A stretch of 64,000 nucleotides of DNA from Ignavibacteria bacterium (GTDB lineage Bacteria > Bacteroidota > Ignavibacteria > Tepidaquicellales > Tepidaquicellaceae), in the NCBI GenBank assembly GCA_016710985.1, contig JADJTX010000007.1, forward strand, positions 91,672 through 155,671, given 5' to 3'. Shown here in pieces: positions 36,582-45,778 of this stretch (positions are counted from its first letter, which is position 1; every line of letters begins with the position of its first letter). The notes beneath the pieces were generated by a model. It saw only the letters and a program-made list of their open reading frames with translations, searched no databases and was not told the DNA's origin. Made by a program: the position numbers and the translations under genes.

Positions 36582-37067
36582 ATATTAATTTTAAATTTAC
36601 GATTTGCAAAAATAGGTATAATAAGATTTGAAAAAAATATAAATAAAAAAACAAAAGAGGTCACATGCCATTGCTGTCCAAAATGTTTTTTAAAAATTAA
36701 ATAAACATTAAAATTCAATCTGTTTCGATAACCTTTTTGGAGTAATATCGAATCTATTTAAATCAACCCCCTAATCAATCTTAATTTTATACTTATGCTG
36801 TTCAAAATAAATTTATGTTAATTCTATTTAAAAATTAGTGATAATAATTTTAATTCGTGATCATTCGTGAAATTCGTGGTAAGCTTTTTCTTTGTTTTGG
36901 ACGGATGTGGTCACATGCAGCCGAAAAGCTTGCCGCGAATCGGTAATAGCTTCGATCATATCTATTCTGTCAGCAGTACGGAAGTCAACAAAAAAGGAGC
37001 AGAGTTTTCACTCTGCTCCCTTATTTTAAATAACCGGGAAGTTATACTCCGGGTTATGGTTCCGGTT
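36582..37067. other. intergenic, no gene, contains one terminator
   Basis: The 486-base gap is AT-rich. It contains a 'ttcgtgatcattcgtgaaat' dispersed repeat near 36855-36885 and the hairpin listed separately. No supported reading frame or RNA was seen. Confidence 0.5.
36990..37024 (-). terminator. terminator of the gene at 37068-37801
   Basis: On the minus strand GGAGCAGAG-TGAAAA-CTCTGCTCC (36996-37019) is a perfect 9-bp stem followed by TTTTTTG, some 45 bases after the stop codon at 37068. Confidence 0.85.
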
Positions 37068-37801
37068 TTAGTACTTTTTATTTACCAGTGATTTATATTC
37101 AGGAGAGCGCAGCCCGTATTTTCTTTTCACATGCAGCTTAGCTCTTCTTGACCGGTCATTCAGGCCGCCTTTCTTATCGAACAGATCGATCAGCCTGCTT
37201 CTGTCATTCGTAAACCTTGAGTCCTTTTCACCTAATTTTAAAAGTGAAGCTGATACTTCGGCGGCTTTTGCTTGAGTGCGTCAATTGAAAGCTGCGCATC
37301 GCTGGGATGATAGAAGTCATACGTTCTCAATAAAGCGATCAGAGATTTGAAGTTTCCCAGTCTGGATTTGAAATCAAGCTGCGCTACGGAAATGGGATCC
37401 GGTGCAGATTCGCCCTCTTTGAGACTCTTTCTGACCTTCCTTACGTTTTTTGTATGCTCCGAAATATTCTGGCCTGTTATCATTTTCACAATCGAATTAA
37501 CATTCGCATACTCAGCTGACTGATCGCTTTTGATCTCGGCAATCTCTGAACGTACGCTTCTCGAAATTTCCGTCATGTTGTTGATCACTGACAGATTTCC
37601 CGATTGTGCTGTTGTTAATTCCGCATTAGAGTTTTTATAAGGGATCATCTGAGTCTCAACCAGCTCTATGAATTCATCATATTTGTCTGATTTGATATCT
37701 TCTGATGTAGGTGCATATTTTGATAATTGTTTAAGTGAAGTAACAAGATCTTTATTGTTCTTCAGGCGTGCTTCAAGTGAAGCGCTTTTATTTGCTGACA
37801 T
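37068..37801 (-). pseudogene. uncharacterised helical protein, one frameshift
   Basis: The first 180 residues are charged and helical (SLEARLKNNKDLVTSLKQL, RSVRSEIAEIKSDQSAEYA, KVRKSLKEGE). The frame ends at 37238, but a neighbouring frame continues with AAEVSASLLKLGEKDSRFTN and RRAKLHVKRKYGLRSPEYK to a stop at 37068. One missing A in the run at 37266-37269 reconciles them, giving about 245 residues. I do not recognise the family; a coiled-coil or four-helix structure is likely. A terminator follows the restored stop, which supports the longer gene. Confidence 0.65.
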
Positions 37802-37886
37802 AATTGTTTTTAATTTTAGTTATTAAATAGTTATCCTGTTGGTTAACACCTCTCCTTTGAGAGTCGGTCTCAAAACTTAAATTTTA

Positions 37887-38055
37887 CCACAGAGACTCAG
37901 AGAGCACAGAGTTTCACAGAGATATCTTAATCTAATTTAATTCTTACTTCTATTATAATTAAAACAAATTTTGAATATTTAACGGTTATTATAAACCTGA
38001 TACCTGGAAAAATAATCTCCGTGTATCTCTGTATACTCTGTTTTTCTGTGGTAAA
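37887..38055. repeat. dispersed 'accacagag' repeat, inverted pair
   Basis: accacagagactcagagagc / acagagtttcacagag at 37887-37923 faces ctccgtgtatctctgtatac / tctgtttttctgtggta at 38015-38053. The arms are reverse complements with mismatches. Confidence 0.7.
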
Positions 38056-38077
38056 AATTTGCCAACTATTCAGGTAA

Positions 38078-38965
38078 CTATGGCGGGACTCCGCAGTACC
38101 GCTCGATCATACCATCAAATGTTCTTCCCCGGCTGACGAGTTCAGGATAATCCGGATTCAGTTTTCTCCTGATCAAAAGCACTAAGAGTATTAATGCTAT
38201 CGTTTTCATATTACCGCGAATTAAAAGGATCAGACTTGCAGCCTGAAGTCTGTTCTCAAGTCCGAATATTATATCGTTTGAATAATGGAGATAATCATCA
38301 GCATCCCGGTATGCGTTTCTAAACATTTCTGAATGCTTTCTTTTAAAAAACTTTTTAATACCCCTTACTTTCTCAAATTCACCTGAACCTGCAGTGTCCT
38401 TTTCTCTGTCAAATCCACTGTTTACTCCATCAAAGTCATTGTTTGCTCCGTCAAAGTCATTGTTTGCTCCGTCAAAGTCATTGTTTGCTCCGTCAAAGTC
38501 ATTGTTTGCTCCGTCAAAGTCATTGTTTGCTCCATCAAAGTCATTGTTTGCAACGTCAAAGTCATAGTTTGCAACATCAAAGTCATTATTTACAACATCA
38601 AAGTCATTGTTTGCTCAGTCAAAGTGATTGTTTGCTCCGTCAAAGTGATTGTTTGCTCCGTCAAAGTCATTGTTTGCAGCTGAAGAGTCATTACTGACAA
38701 TTGAGGATGCACTACTAACAGTTTTTGGAGCGGGTTTGTCACTGATTTGGGGATAACTGTGTGTCAATGTTTCATCACTTAGTCTGCTTTGCTCAAAGTT
38801 GTATGCAGAGAAGAATCTGTTTGCAAAAACTCTGTCCTTATTTGAAACGAAACTCTTTAGATGCAGGGCGATGCCGCGGAGATTGACATAAAAAGGAATG
38901 CCGGATAAGCTGAATGAGTAATTTCTTTCGCGATGTTTACGGAATGTAACTTCTGACTTTTTCAA
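38078..38965 (-). pseudogene. uncharacterised protein with (NDFDGAN)n repeats, split by a TGA
   Basis: A single frame spans 38965-38078 except for one TGA at 38615-38617. The first 95 residues (MKKSEVTFRKHRERNYSFSL...) are unrecognised. The centre is about thirteen heptapeptide repeats (NNDFDGA with variants NNHFDGA, NNDFDVV). The end contains FRNAYRDADDYLHYSNDIIFG and a hydrophobic stretch (LQAASLILLIRG, TIALILLVLLI). The TGA stands where other units have GGA for Gly, so it is a one-base nonsense change or a base error. Function unknown. Confidence 0.6.
38430..38675. repeat. 21-bp tandem repeat, about thirteen units
   Basis: The unit GTCAAAGTCATTGTTTGCTCC repeats with small changes (cgt/cat, cat/gat). 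Being a multiple of three, it keeps the minus-strand frame and could expand or contract without frameshift. Confidence 0.9.
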
Positions 38966-39129
38966 AACTGATTATGATCTTTTAGTTAAAAAGAAAAATC
39001 AAATTACTTTAGTTTTTCAAAAAGTAGAAGTTGTGATAGGGAGTTTTTAATTTATAAAATTTAATAACTGCACAAACATTATTTTTTCTGAATTAAATGT
39101 CAAGGATTATTTCCGGGGACCAAAGGTAC

Positions 39130-39270
39130 GCACTCCACCCACTCCATACACTCCATACACTCTACGCACTCCATACACTCTACCCACTCCATACACTCTA
39201 CCCACTCCATACACTCTACCCACCCCACACACTCTACACACTCTACACACTCTACACACTCTACACTCTT
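39130..39270. repeat. 9-bp tandem repeat ACTCCATAC/ACTCTACAC
   Basis: About fifteen ACTCCATAC, ACTCTACCC and ACTCTACAC nonamers lie in a 388-base gap (38966-39353) with no gene. The open frame through it is low-complexity (HTLYPLHTLYP) and I regard it as non-coding. Confidence 0.85.
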
Positions 39271-39353
39271 AACTTGAATTCTACATAACGCCTCAATCAG
39301 TGCTTGGTTTTAGGAATATTATTGATTAAATTATTCCCTAAATTCCCTGATAA

Positions 39354-40277
39354 ATGAACACACTAAAAGAAAATATTATTAAGACACTTCTTTACTATGA
39401 TATATTCAAACATCCTCTCAGTTCATATGAAATATTTTCTTTGCTGCCGCAGAATTCAATCAGCAAATCGGATGTGATTAAAGCGCTTGAAGAAAATTTG
39501 AAAGATACTTCACAAATCTCATCGAAAGAGAATTTATATTACATAGGTCAGAATGAAAATTACATTGAGCTCAGAAAATTCAGAGAATCATTTTCAAAGA
39601 AAAGCTGGAAACTTGCAAGAGCTGTAACTCACATTATAAAAAGATTTCCGTTCGTCAGAGCTGTATTCGTAACGGGAAGTCTATCGAAGAACAGCTCAAT
39701 GCCTGACAGTGATCTCGACTTCATGGTCGTCGCAGCTGATAAACGCCTGTGGATCTGCAGAACTTTTCTTATGCTTTTCAAAAAAATATTTCTTCTGAAT
39801 AACTATAAATTCTTCTGTATAAATTATTTCATCTCCGAGATTTCACTGACGATTGAAGAGAGGAATATTTTTACAGCTACCGAGATCATTCATATCAAAT
39901 CTACTTTCAACTCAGACATGATGAATAAATTTCTTGAATTAAACTCATGGGTAAAGAAGTATTTTCCGAATTATAAAATCGGAGATCCTTATTTTAATTC
40001 ATCCGGAGTTAAAGTTAATGACAGGATAAGTTATCTCCAAAGAATTTTAGAAATCTTTTTTAAAGGAAAAGCCGGTGACAGACTCGATAAGTATTTTAGA
40101 GAAAAAACCGTTAAGCACTGGAAGAATAAGTATTCACATCTGGTTGAAAAAGACAGAGAGCTTATGTTCAAATCAACAATCAATGTTTCAACAGCTCATC
40201 CCGGGAATATGCAGAAGGTTATACTTAATAATTACAAAGAACGTTTGAATAAATTCAACATAGAGTATAATGAATAA
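39354..40277 (+). CDS. nucleotidyltransferase-fold protein with N-terminal winged helix
   Basis: The 307-residue protein has a winged-helix-like first 90 residues, followed by the nucleotidyltransferase signature VTGSLSKNSSMPDSDLDFMVV (GS, then DxD). The fold transfers NMP groups, but no substrate can be named. Its last 8 bases overlap the start of the radical SAM gene, so the two are translationally coupled. It opens the large surface-biosynthesis cluster. Confidence 0.75.
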   Translation: MNTLKENIIKTLLYYDIFKHPLSSYEIFSLLPQNSISKSDVIKALEENLKDTSQISSKENLYYIGQNENYIELRKFRESFSKKSWKLARAVTHIIKRFPFVRAVFVTGSLSKNSSMPDSDLDFMVVAADKRLWICRTFLMLFKKIFLLNNYKFFCINYFISEISLTIEERNIFTATEIIHIKSTFNSDMMNKFLELNSWVKKYFPNYKIGDPYFNSSGVKVNDRISYLQRILEIFFKGKAGDRLDKYFREKTVKHWKNKYSHLVEKDRELMFKSTINVSTAHPGNMQKVILNNYKERLNKFNIEYNE

Positions 40278-41766
40278 AATACTTCTCGCGAGTTCATATT
40301 TTCTTAAACAGGATCCGAAAGAATTTAAAGCAATGAATCTCTATGCTCCTCTCGGGACCCTCTACGCCGCATCATATCTTAAGCAGAAAGGTTATACTGT
40401 TTCTCTTTTTGATACAATGCTTGCAGATTCGGAATTAGATTTGAAACAATCTCTGAATTATCACAAACCGGATATTTTTGTGATTTATGATGATGGTTTT
40501 AATTACCTGACGAAGATGTGCCTTACAAGAATGCGGGAAGCTGCATTTAAGATGAGTGAGATCGCTAAGGATTTTGGATGTAAAGTTATTATCTCAGGTT
40601 CGGATGCAACGGATCATCTCGGAAAATATTTTCTTCATAAAGCTGACTATATTATCTGCGGTGAAGGTGAAGTCACGCTCGGAGAGCTCTCGGATAAGCT
40701 TAACAATTTAACCGGTAAAGATCTTAATGAGATTGACGGTCTGGCTTTTATTAAAAACAATGAGACCGTAAAAACAAATAAGAGAAGTGTCATAAAAGAT
40801 CCTGATTCTCTTCCGTTTCCGGACCGGAGTCTTATTGATGTTGAAAGATACAGACAGCTTTGGCTAAAACATCACGGATACTTTTCGATGAACATAGTGA
40901 CAACAAGAGGATGTCCTTTTCACTGCAACTGGTGTGCGAAGCCGATCTACGGTCAGGTCTATAATTCCCGCAGTCCGGAAAATGTTGTTGCTGAAATGAA
41001 ATATCTCAAAGAAAATTATTCACCCGATCACATATGGTTTTGCGATGATATATTCGGACTGAAGCCGAACTGGATCGTGAAATTTGATGAAGTTGTAAAT
41101 GCAGAGGATGCTAAGACAAGTTTTAAATGTCTCTCAAGAGCAGACTTATTATTGAAGGAAGACAATATAAAACATCTTGCTTCGGCAGGATGTGATTCGG
41201 TATGGATAGGCGCTGAATCCGGCTCGCAGAAAATACTCGACGCGATGGATAAAGGGACAACGGTTGAACAGATCTATGAATCACGAAAGCTTCTGAAAAA
41301 AAATAATATCAAGACCGGATTCTTTCTGCAGTTAGGTTATACAGGTGAAACTAAATCTGACATTGACCTGACCTTAAAAATGGTGCGGGATCTGATGCCG
41401 GATGACATTGGAATTTCGGTTTCATATCCGCTGCCGGGAACAAAATTTTACGAAAGAGTTTTGTCTCAGATGAAGCTTAAACAAAACTGGGAGAAGTCTG
41501 ATGATTTTGAAATGATGTTTGACGGTGAATACACAACCAAATACTACCGGATACTTCATAAGAGGATTCATAAGGAATTCCGTTCAAGGCAGATACTGAA
41601 TGAACCGTTTAAAAGGTTCAGATCAATATGGAAGCTGCCGTATTATTTAGCCGGCTGGTGGCGGAATGCAATCAAGCTTAAGAAGACGGAACAAAAGGAT
41701 CAGCAGCAGCTAAAATTAAAAAAAATTACCACAGAGAATCAGAGAGCACTGAGTTCACAGAGCTAA
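40270..41766 (+). CDS. B12-binding-domain radical SAM enzyme
   Basis: Residues 1-150 form a cobalamin-binding-like Rossmann domain (YAPLGTLYAASYLKQKGYTV, IISGSDATDH, YIICGEGEVTLGEL). The radical SAM motif CxxxCxxC is RGCPFHCNWCAKP, followed by a TIM-barrel core (HIWFCDDIFGL, VWIGAESGSQKILDAMDKG, YPLPGTKFYERV). Enzymes of this class make C-methylations or other carbon-centred changes on lipids and natural products. The last dozen residues (TTENQRALSSQS) are encoded by an accacagag intergenic repeat, so the original stop was probably earlier. Confidence 0.9.
   Translation: MNKILLASSYFLKQDPKEFKAMNLYAPLGTLYAASYLKQKGYTVSLFDTMLADSELDLKQSLNYHKPDIFVIYDDGFNYLTKMCLTRMREAAFKMSEIAKDFGCKVIISGSDATDHLGKYFLHKADYIICGEGEVTLGELSDKLNNLTGKDLNEIDGLAFIKNNETVKTNKRSVIKDPDSLPFPDRSLIDVERYRQLWLKHHGYFSMNIVTTRGCPFHCNWCAKPIYGQVYNSRSPENVVAEMKYLKENYSPDHIWFCDDIFGLKPNWIVKFDEVVNAEDAKTSFKCLSRADLLLKEDNIKHLASAGCDSVWIGAESGSQKILDAMDKGTTVEQIYESRKLLKKNNIKTGFFLQLGYTGETKSDIDLTLKMVRDLMPDDIGISVSYPLPGTKFYERVLSQMKLKQNWEKSDDFEMMFDGEYTTKYYRILHKRIHKEFRSRQILNEPFKRFRSIWKLPYYLAGWWRNAIKLKKTEQKDQQQLKLKKITTENQRALSSQS
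41733..41766. repeat. dispersed 'accacagag' repeat fused to the radical SAM gene
   Basis: The stretch accacagagaatcagagagc / actgagttcacagag is a copy of the dispersed family, read in frame as the protein C-terminus. Confidence 0.7.
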
Positions 41767-41774
41767 ACTTAAGC

Positions 41775-41905
41775 ATAATAACGAACATAACTAACTCAAC
41801 TAACTCAACAAACTTAACAAACTTAACAAACTTAACAAACTTAACATACTTAAAGAACTTAACGAACTTAACAAACTTAACGAACTTAACGAACTTAACG
41901 AACTT
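41775..41905. repeat. 10-bp tandem repeat AACTTAACAA/AACTTAACGA
   Basis: About ten units fill the gap between the radical SAM and methyltransferase genes. The methyltransferase GTG start lies immediately at the end of the array. Confidence 0.9.
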
Positions 41906-42714
41906 GTGGAAGATTACTTAATTCATACTAAAGATTCATTCAACAGGATCGCAGATGCTTTTGATGAAGAAGATTCATCCAACGCAATTCTTCAATGGAT
42001 GCGAAACACTGTTTATGAAATTTATCTTTCTAATTTTTCAAAAGGAGACAAGCTTCTTGAACTCAATGCCGGCACCGGTATTGACGCAGTGTATCTCGCT
42101 TCCAAAGGCATTAAAGTTCTCGCGACTGATATTTCAAATGAAATGATCGGCAAACTCGAATCAAAAATTGAAAGAAACAATCTTCAGGAAATGATCAGAA
42201 CTGAAAACATTTCTTTCAATGAGTTGGATAATATCAGTGAGAACAGCTTTGACGGAGCGATCTCAAACTTTGGCGGATTGAACTGTATAAATGATTTTAA
42301 TATTCTGTCTGATTCTTTAGCCGGTAAAATAAAACCCGGCGGGAAATTTATTGCGGCTGTAATGAATTCGTTTTGTCCGTGGGAAATTTTTTATTACATG
42401 TTAAAGCTTGATCCCGGAAACGCATTCAGAAGATTTCACAAAGAAGGCATAGATGCGAACTTAAGTGAGTTCAAAATTAAATCTTTTATTTTTCTCCGAA
42501 AGAATTTGCCCTGAGGTTTCAAAAGCATTTCGATATGGAAAAGGTATATTCGCTCGGATTATTTACTCCTTCACCTTATATGTATGGGATATATGACAAA
42601 GCAAAACCGCTTGTGAAATTTCTGATGAAGATTGATGACATTTCGAATAAACACTTTCCGTTTAACAGAGCCGGTGATCATTTTGTAATTGTACTGAAAC
42701 GAAAGCAAATCTGA
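41906..42714 (+). pseudogene. class I SAM-dependent methyltransferase, one frameshift
   Basis: The SAM-binding motif I (KLLELNAGTGIDAVYLASKG) and motif II (VLATDISNEM), then DGAISNFGGLNCI and IKPGGKFIAAVM, are in the first frame. Near 42480-42500 the frame breaks in a T-rich run and continues as FALRFQKHFDMEKVYSLG ... HFVIVLKRKQI, ending at 42714. The restored length is about 270 residues. The start is GTG at 41906, next to a repeat. The acceptor may be a sugar or lipid made by the neighbouring enzymes. Confidence 0.82.
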
Positions 42715-42716
42715 AG

Positions 42717-44551
42717 TTGATGGCGGAAATATTTAATAATAAATCCTATCAGATCATCATCTTTGTTCTTTTAAATATTCTGTTTTTTATATTTGTATTC
42801 TTCCCTTCCGTTAAAAAAGTCAACACCGATTTTCCGAATTACTATGTCAGCGCTAACATGCTGCTCGACGGAAAGGATCTGAAGCCTGCTTATGATAATG
42901 TTGAATTCAACAAACAGGTACTCCTTTACGGTATCAGTGATCAGTTTGTATCATTCGTTCCTTATCCTCCGGTCAATGCTCTGCTGATGATTCCTCTTGC
43001 ACGGCTTGAACCACTGACGGCTAAACTGTTCTGGAACATTCTTAATTATATTTTCTTCCTGCTGTGCATTTTCTTTATTTCAAAAATATCAGGATTGAAT
43101 TTTTTCCTTACGGGAATAATATTTTTCGTATCAGGTTATGCATTTGTAAATAATTTTTTTTTCGGTCAGGCATATGTGTTAGTCTTATTACTGTTTTCGG
43201 CATCACTTTATTTTTTGTCTAAAGATAAAGACATAGTTTCGGCTCTTTTCTTTTCTGTAAGCGTACTGTTAAAGTTTTATACAATATTTTTCCTGATATT
43301 ATTTTTATGCCGAAAGAAGTTCAGGATGGTTCTTGCTTCGGTTTCATTTATCATCTTATTAAATCTTTTGTATTTTCAATTACCGGTTGGGATATAAACT
43401 TATTTTATTATTCGAATATAATGCCGCGGATCGGCGACGGCTGGGTTGGAACTGTCTATGCGCCGGAGTTTCAATCGGTGTTGTCTTTCCTTCACATATT
43501 GTTTTACAGCGAACCTTCACTCAACCCTGACCCTGTCATTGAAAGCCCGCAGTTGTACTTTATTTTCAAATATGTCTTCTATTTCGGAATACTGATAGCA
43601 TCAGTGATGAGTGTTTTATATTTCAGAAATAAGAGTGTAAAAAATATTTTCAATCTTCAGATATCGTTATTCTGTTTTGTATGCATGCTGTTGCTTCCCG
43701 TAAATGCTTCCTACCAGTATGTTATTCTCATACCTGCCATTGCGATACTTGTTAATAACTATCTGTCCGAAAGAAAATACCTGATGATCTGGTTAACATT
43801 GATTTTATTTTTTATTATGAACAGCCCTTTCGCTGTCACTATTATTAACCTTACAAAGAATCAGCCATACTTTTTTCTCGGATATATAAAGCTGCTGATC
43901 TTACTTTTCTTCTGGATAAATAATATTTTTATTCTGAAAAGACTGAGTGAAGATAAAATTTCGAGGAACAACGTTTTAAGATTCTCATTCATTTATGTTT
44001 TTTTAATATTAGTAATGTCGAGAATGTCTCTTGCCGTGAATAACTATAAAGATGACGGAGCTGAGAATCTATTTGTTGATCCAAACTATATGATCTCTAT
44101 GCCCTCTGTTTTTAATGAAAGAATTATTTTTACAGAATGTCAGAAAGAAAAATTCACACTGAATTCAAACTTTGGATTTAAGTATGACAAAGAAAATGTA
44201 TTTGATCCGCGGTTTATGAATGAGAATGATATTATATATACAACTGTTGCGGATAAGAAAATTCATTTTAAAAAGCTGGTAATAAATACGATGAGTGAAT
44301 CTGAGACGAACGTGCAGAATGATTTTTTTATTGATCAGCTCTCTAAAAACAAAACCCTGAAATGTTATTCTGAAAACGGTCAGATATATTTAACAGATAT
44401 TCCGTCGGGTAAAACAGTTCAGTTAACATCAGGTAACTCATTCAATACAAGACCTGTTTTTTTTGATAATGATAATAAAATAATATTTTGCTCAGACAGA
44501 AAACGCGGTGTGGGTTTCACAACTTTGTATGAAATTAATTTAAACAAGTAG
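42717..44551 (+). pseudogene. GT87-like membrane mannosyltransferase with C-terminal propeller blades, one frameshift
   Basis: The first frame (to 43397) has a GT-C/DUF2029-type start: FPNYYVSANMLLDGKDL, FVPYPPVNALLMIPLARL and many membrane helices. It continues in a second frame (NLFYYSNIMPRIGDGWVG) with more helices. One missing G in the run near 43389 joins them. The last 150 residues leave the membrane and look like TolB-type blades (NENDIIYTTVADKKI, GKTVQLTSGNSFNTRPVFF, KIIFCSDRKRGVG), an unusual fusion. It would use polyprenyl-phosphate sugar outside the membrane. Confidence 0.75.
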
Positions 44552-44552
44552 T

Positions 44553-45752
44553 ATGTCGGTCACTTTAATGAAATTATTAGATGAATACGCCGGACGTGTG
44601 ATAGTCTGTTTCATTTCTTTTTTTAAAAAGAAAAAAGTAGATTCCAATAACGACTGTAATTTAAAAAATATATTATTCATAAAATTCTGGGGGATCGGCA
44701 GCATTGTATTGACTGCACCCGCATTGAATAAAGTCAAAGCAGCTTATCCGGATTCAAAAGTATATTTCCTGACACTGGAGAGCAATCAGGAGATATGCAG
44801 TGAGATGAATACCATTGATGAAGTTATAACGATGGATATTTCAAACCCTGTAAAATTCATTTCGGATCTTTTTAAAAAAGTATCAGCTCTTAGAAAAATT
44901 AATTTCGATATGGTTTTTGATTTTGAATTCTACACATACTTTTCGGCGATCATTGTATCATTGCTGAAAATCAATTCAGGATTTGGCTTTGATAATTTAA
45001 AGAACAACAGAAAGATATTGTTTACAAAAACAATTCTGTTTAATAACAGCAAGCATACCAAAGATAACTTCCTTAATCTTGTTAATGCAGATGAAAGAGT
45101 TTGCATGATAAACGTAATGTCTCAGGGCTTTGCGAATATTAATTTGAATCAAAATAATAAAAATGGGGAACTAATAATTACAGTAAATCCGAATGCAAGC
45201 AGACTGGCTTATGAAAGAAGACTGCCTGAAGAAAATTTTATTGAGATCGTAAATCATCTTGCAAATAAATATAATTTTAAAGTTGTATTGATTGGTTCAA
45301 AGGACGAAATGAAATATGCAGGTGAAATTTACAGCCGGCTCAAGAATAAAAACTCTGTAAACAATTTATGCGGTAAGACATCAGTTAAAGAATTAATTAC
45401 ATTAATAAATTCTTCAGTCTGTCTTATAACAAATGACAGCGGACCATTACATATTGCCTCTGCATTTAATGTTCCTGTGATTGCATTCTTCGGACCGGAA
45501 TCTCCGGAAAGATATGGTCCGCTGAGTGAAAAGAATTTAGTTTTTTACAAAGGTCTCGGATGCAGTCCGTGCATGAGTATCAGCAATTCAAAAACAGTGA
45601 ACTGCATTTATGATTCACCCAGGTGTATGGAGCAGTTTGAAATGGGAGAGGTATTAAAGAAAATTGATTTGTTCATTAAAGCAATATTAGCGAAGCAGGA
45701 GCCTTATATGCAATTGCGTACCCATAAGGAGTTTGGGAACGAGCGGCTTTAA
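44553..45752 (+). CDS. glycosyltransferase family 9 (heptosyltransferase-like)
   Basis: The protein shows the GT9 layout: N-terminal ILFIKFWGIGSIVLTAPALNKVKAAYP and C-terminal domain with VLIGSKDEMKYAGEI, CLITNDSGPLHIASAFNVPVIAFFG and a late Cys-rich loop (CSPCMSI). Such enzymes add heptose or related sugars to lipid A-type or other surface acceptors from a nucleotide sugar. It starts 1 base after the preceding stop codon, so it is co-transcribed. Confidence 0.88.
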   Translation: MSVTLMKLLDEYAGRVIVCFISFFKKKKVDSNNDCNLKNILFIKFWGIGSIVLTAPALNKVKAAYPDSKVYFLTLESNQEICSEMNTIDEVITMDISNPVKFISDLFKKVSALRKINFDMVFDFEFYTYFSAIIVSLLKINSGFGFDNLKNNRKILFTKTILFNNSKHTKDNFLNLVNADERVCMINVMSQGFANINLNQNNKNGELIITVNPNASRLAYERRLPEENFIEIVNHLANKYNFKVVLIGSKDEMKYAGEIYSRLKNKNSVNNLCGKTSVKELITLINSSVCLITNDSGPLHIASAFNVPVIAFFGPESPERYGPLSEKNLVFYKGLGCSPCMSISNSKTVNCIYDSPRCMEQFEMGEVLKKIDLFIKAILAKQEPYMQLRTHKEFGNERL

Positions 45753-45778
45753 AATGTTTTTTCAATCTATTAATTGAG

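Noticed and set aside
38615..38617. UGA recoded as glycine
   Set aside because: TGA stands for a Gly codon in the repeat gene, but many intact genes in the window end at TGA (for example the MFS, methyltransferase and amidohydrolase genes), so it is a normal stop.
38430..38700. CRISPR-like array
   Set aside because: The 21-bp units are contiguous with no spacers and lie inside a coding frame; the heptamer arrays likewise have no spacers. No cas genes are present.
39097..39288. Open frame of HTLYPLHTLYP repeats
   Set aside because: Produced by the 9-bp tandem repeat; no start signal or neighbour supports it.
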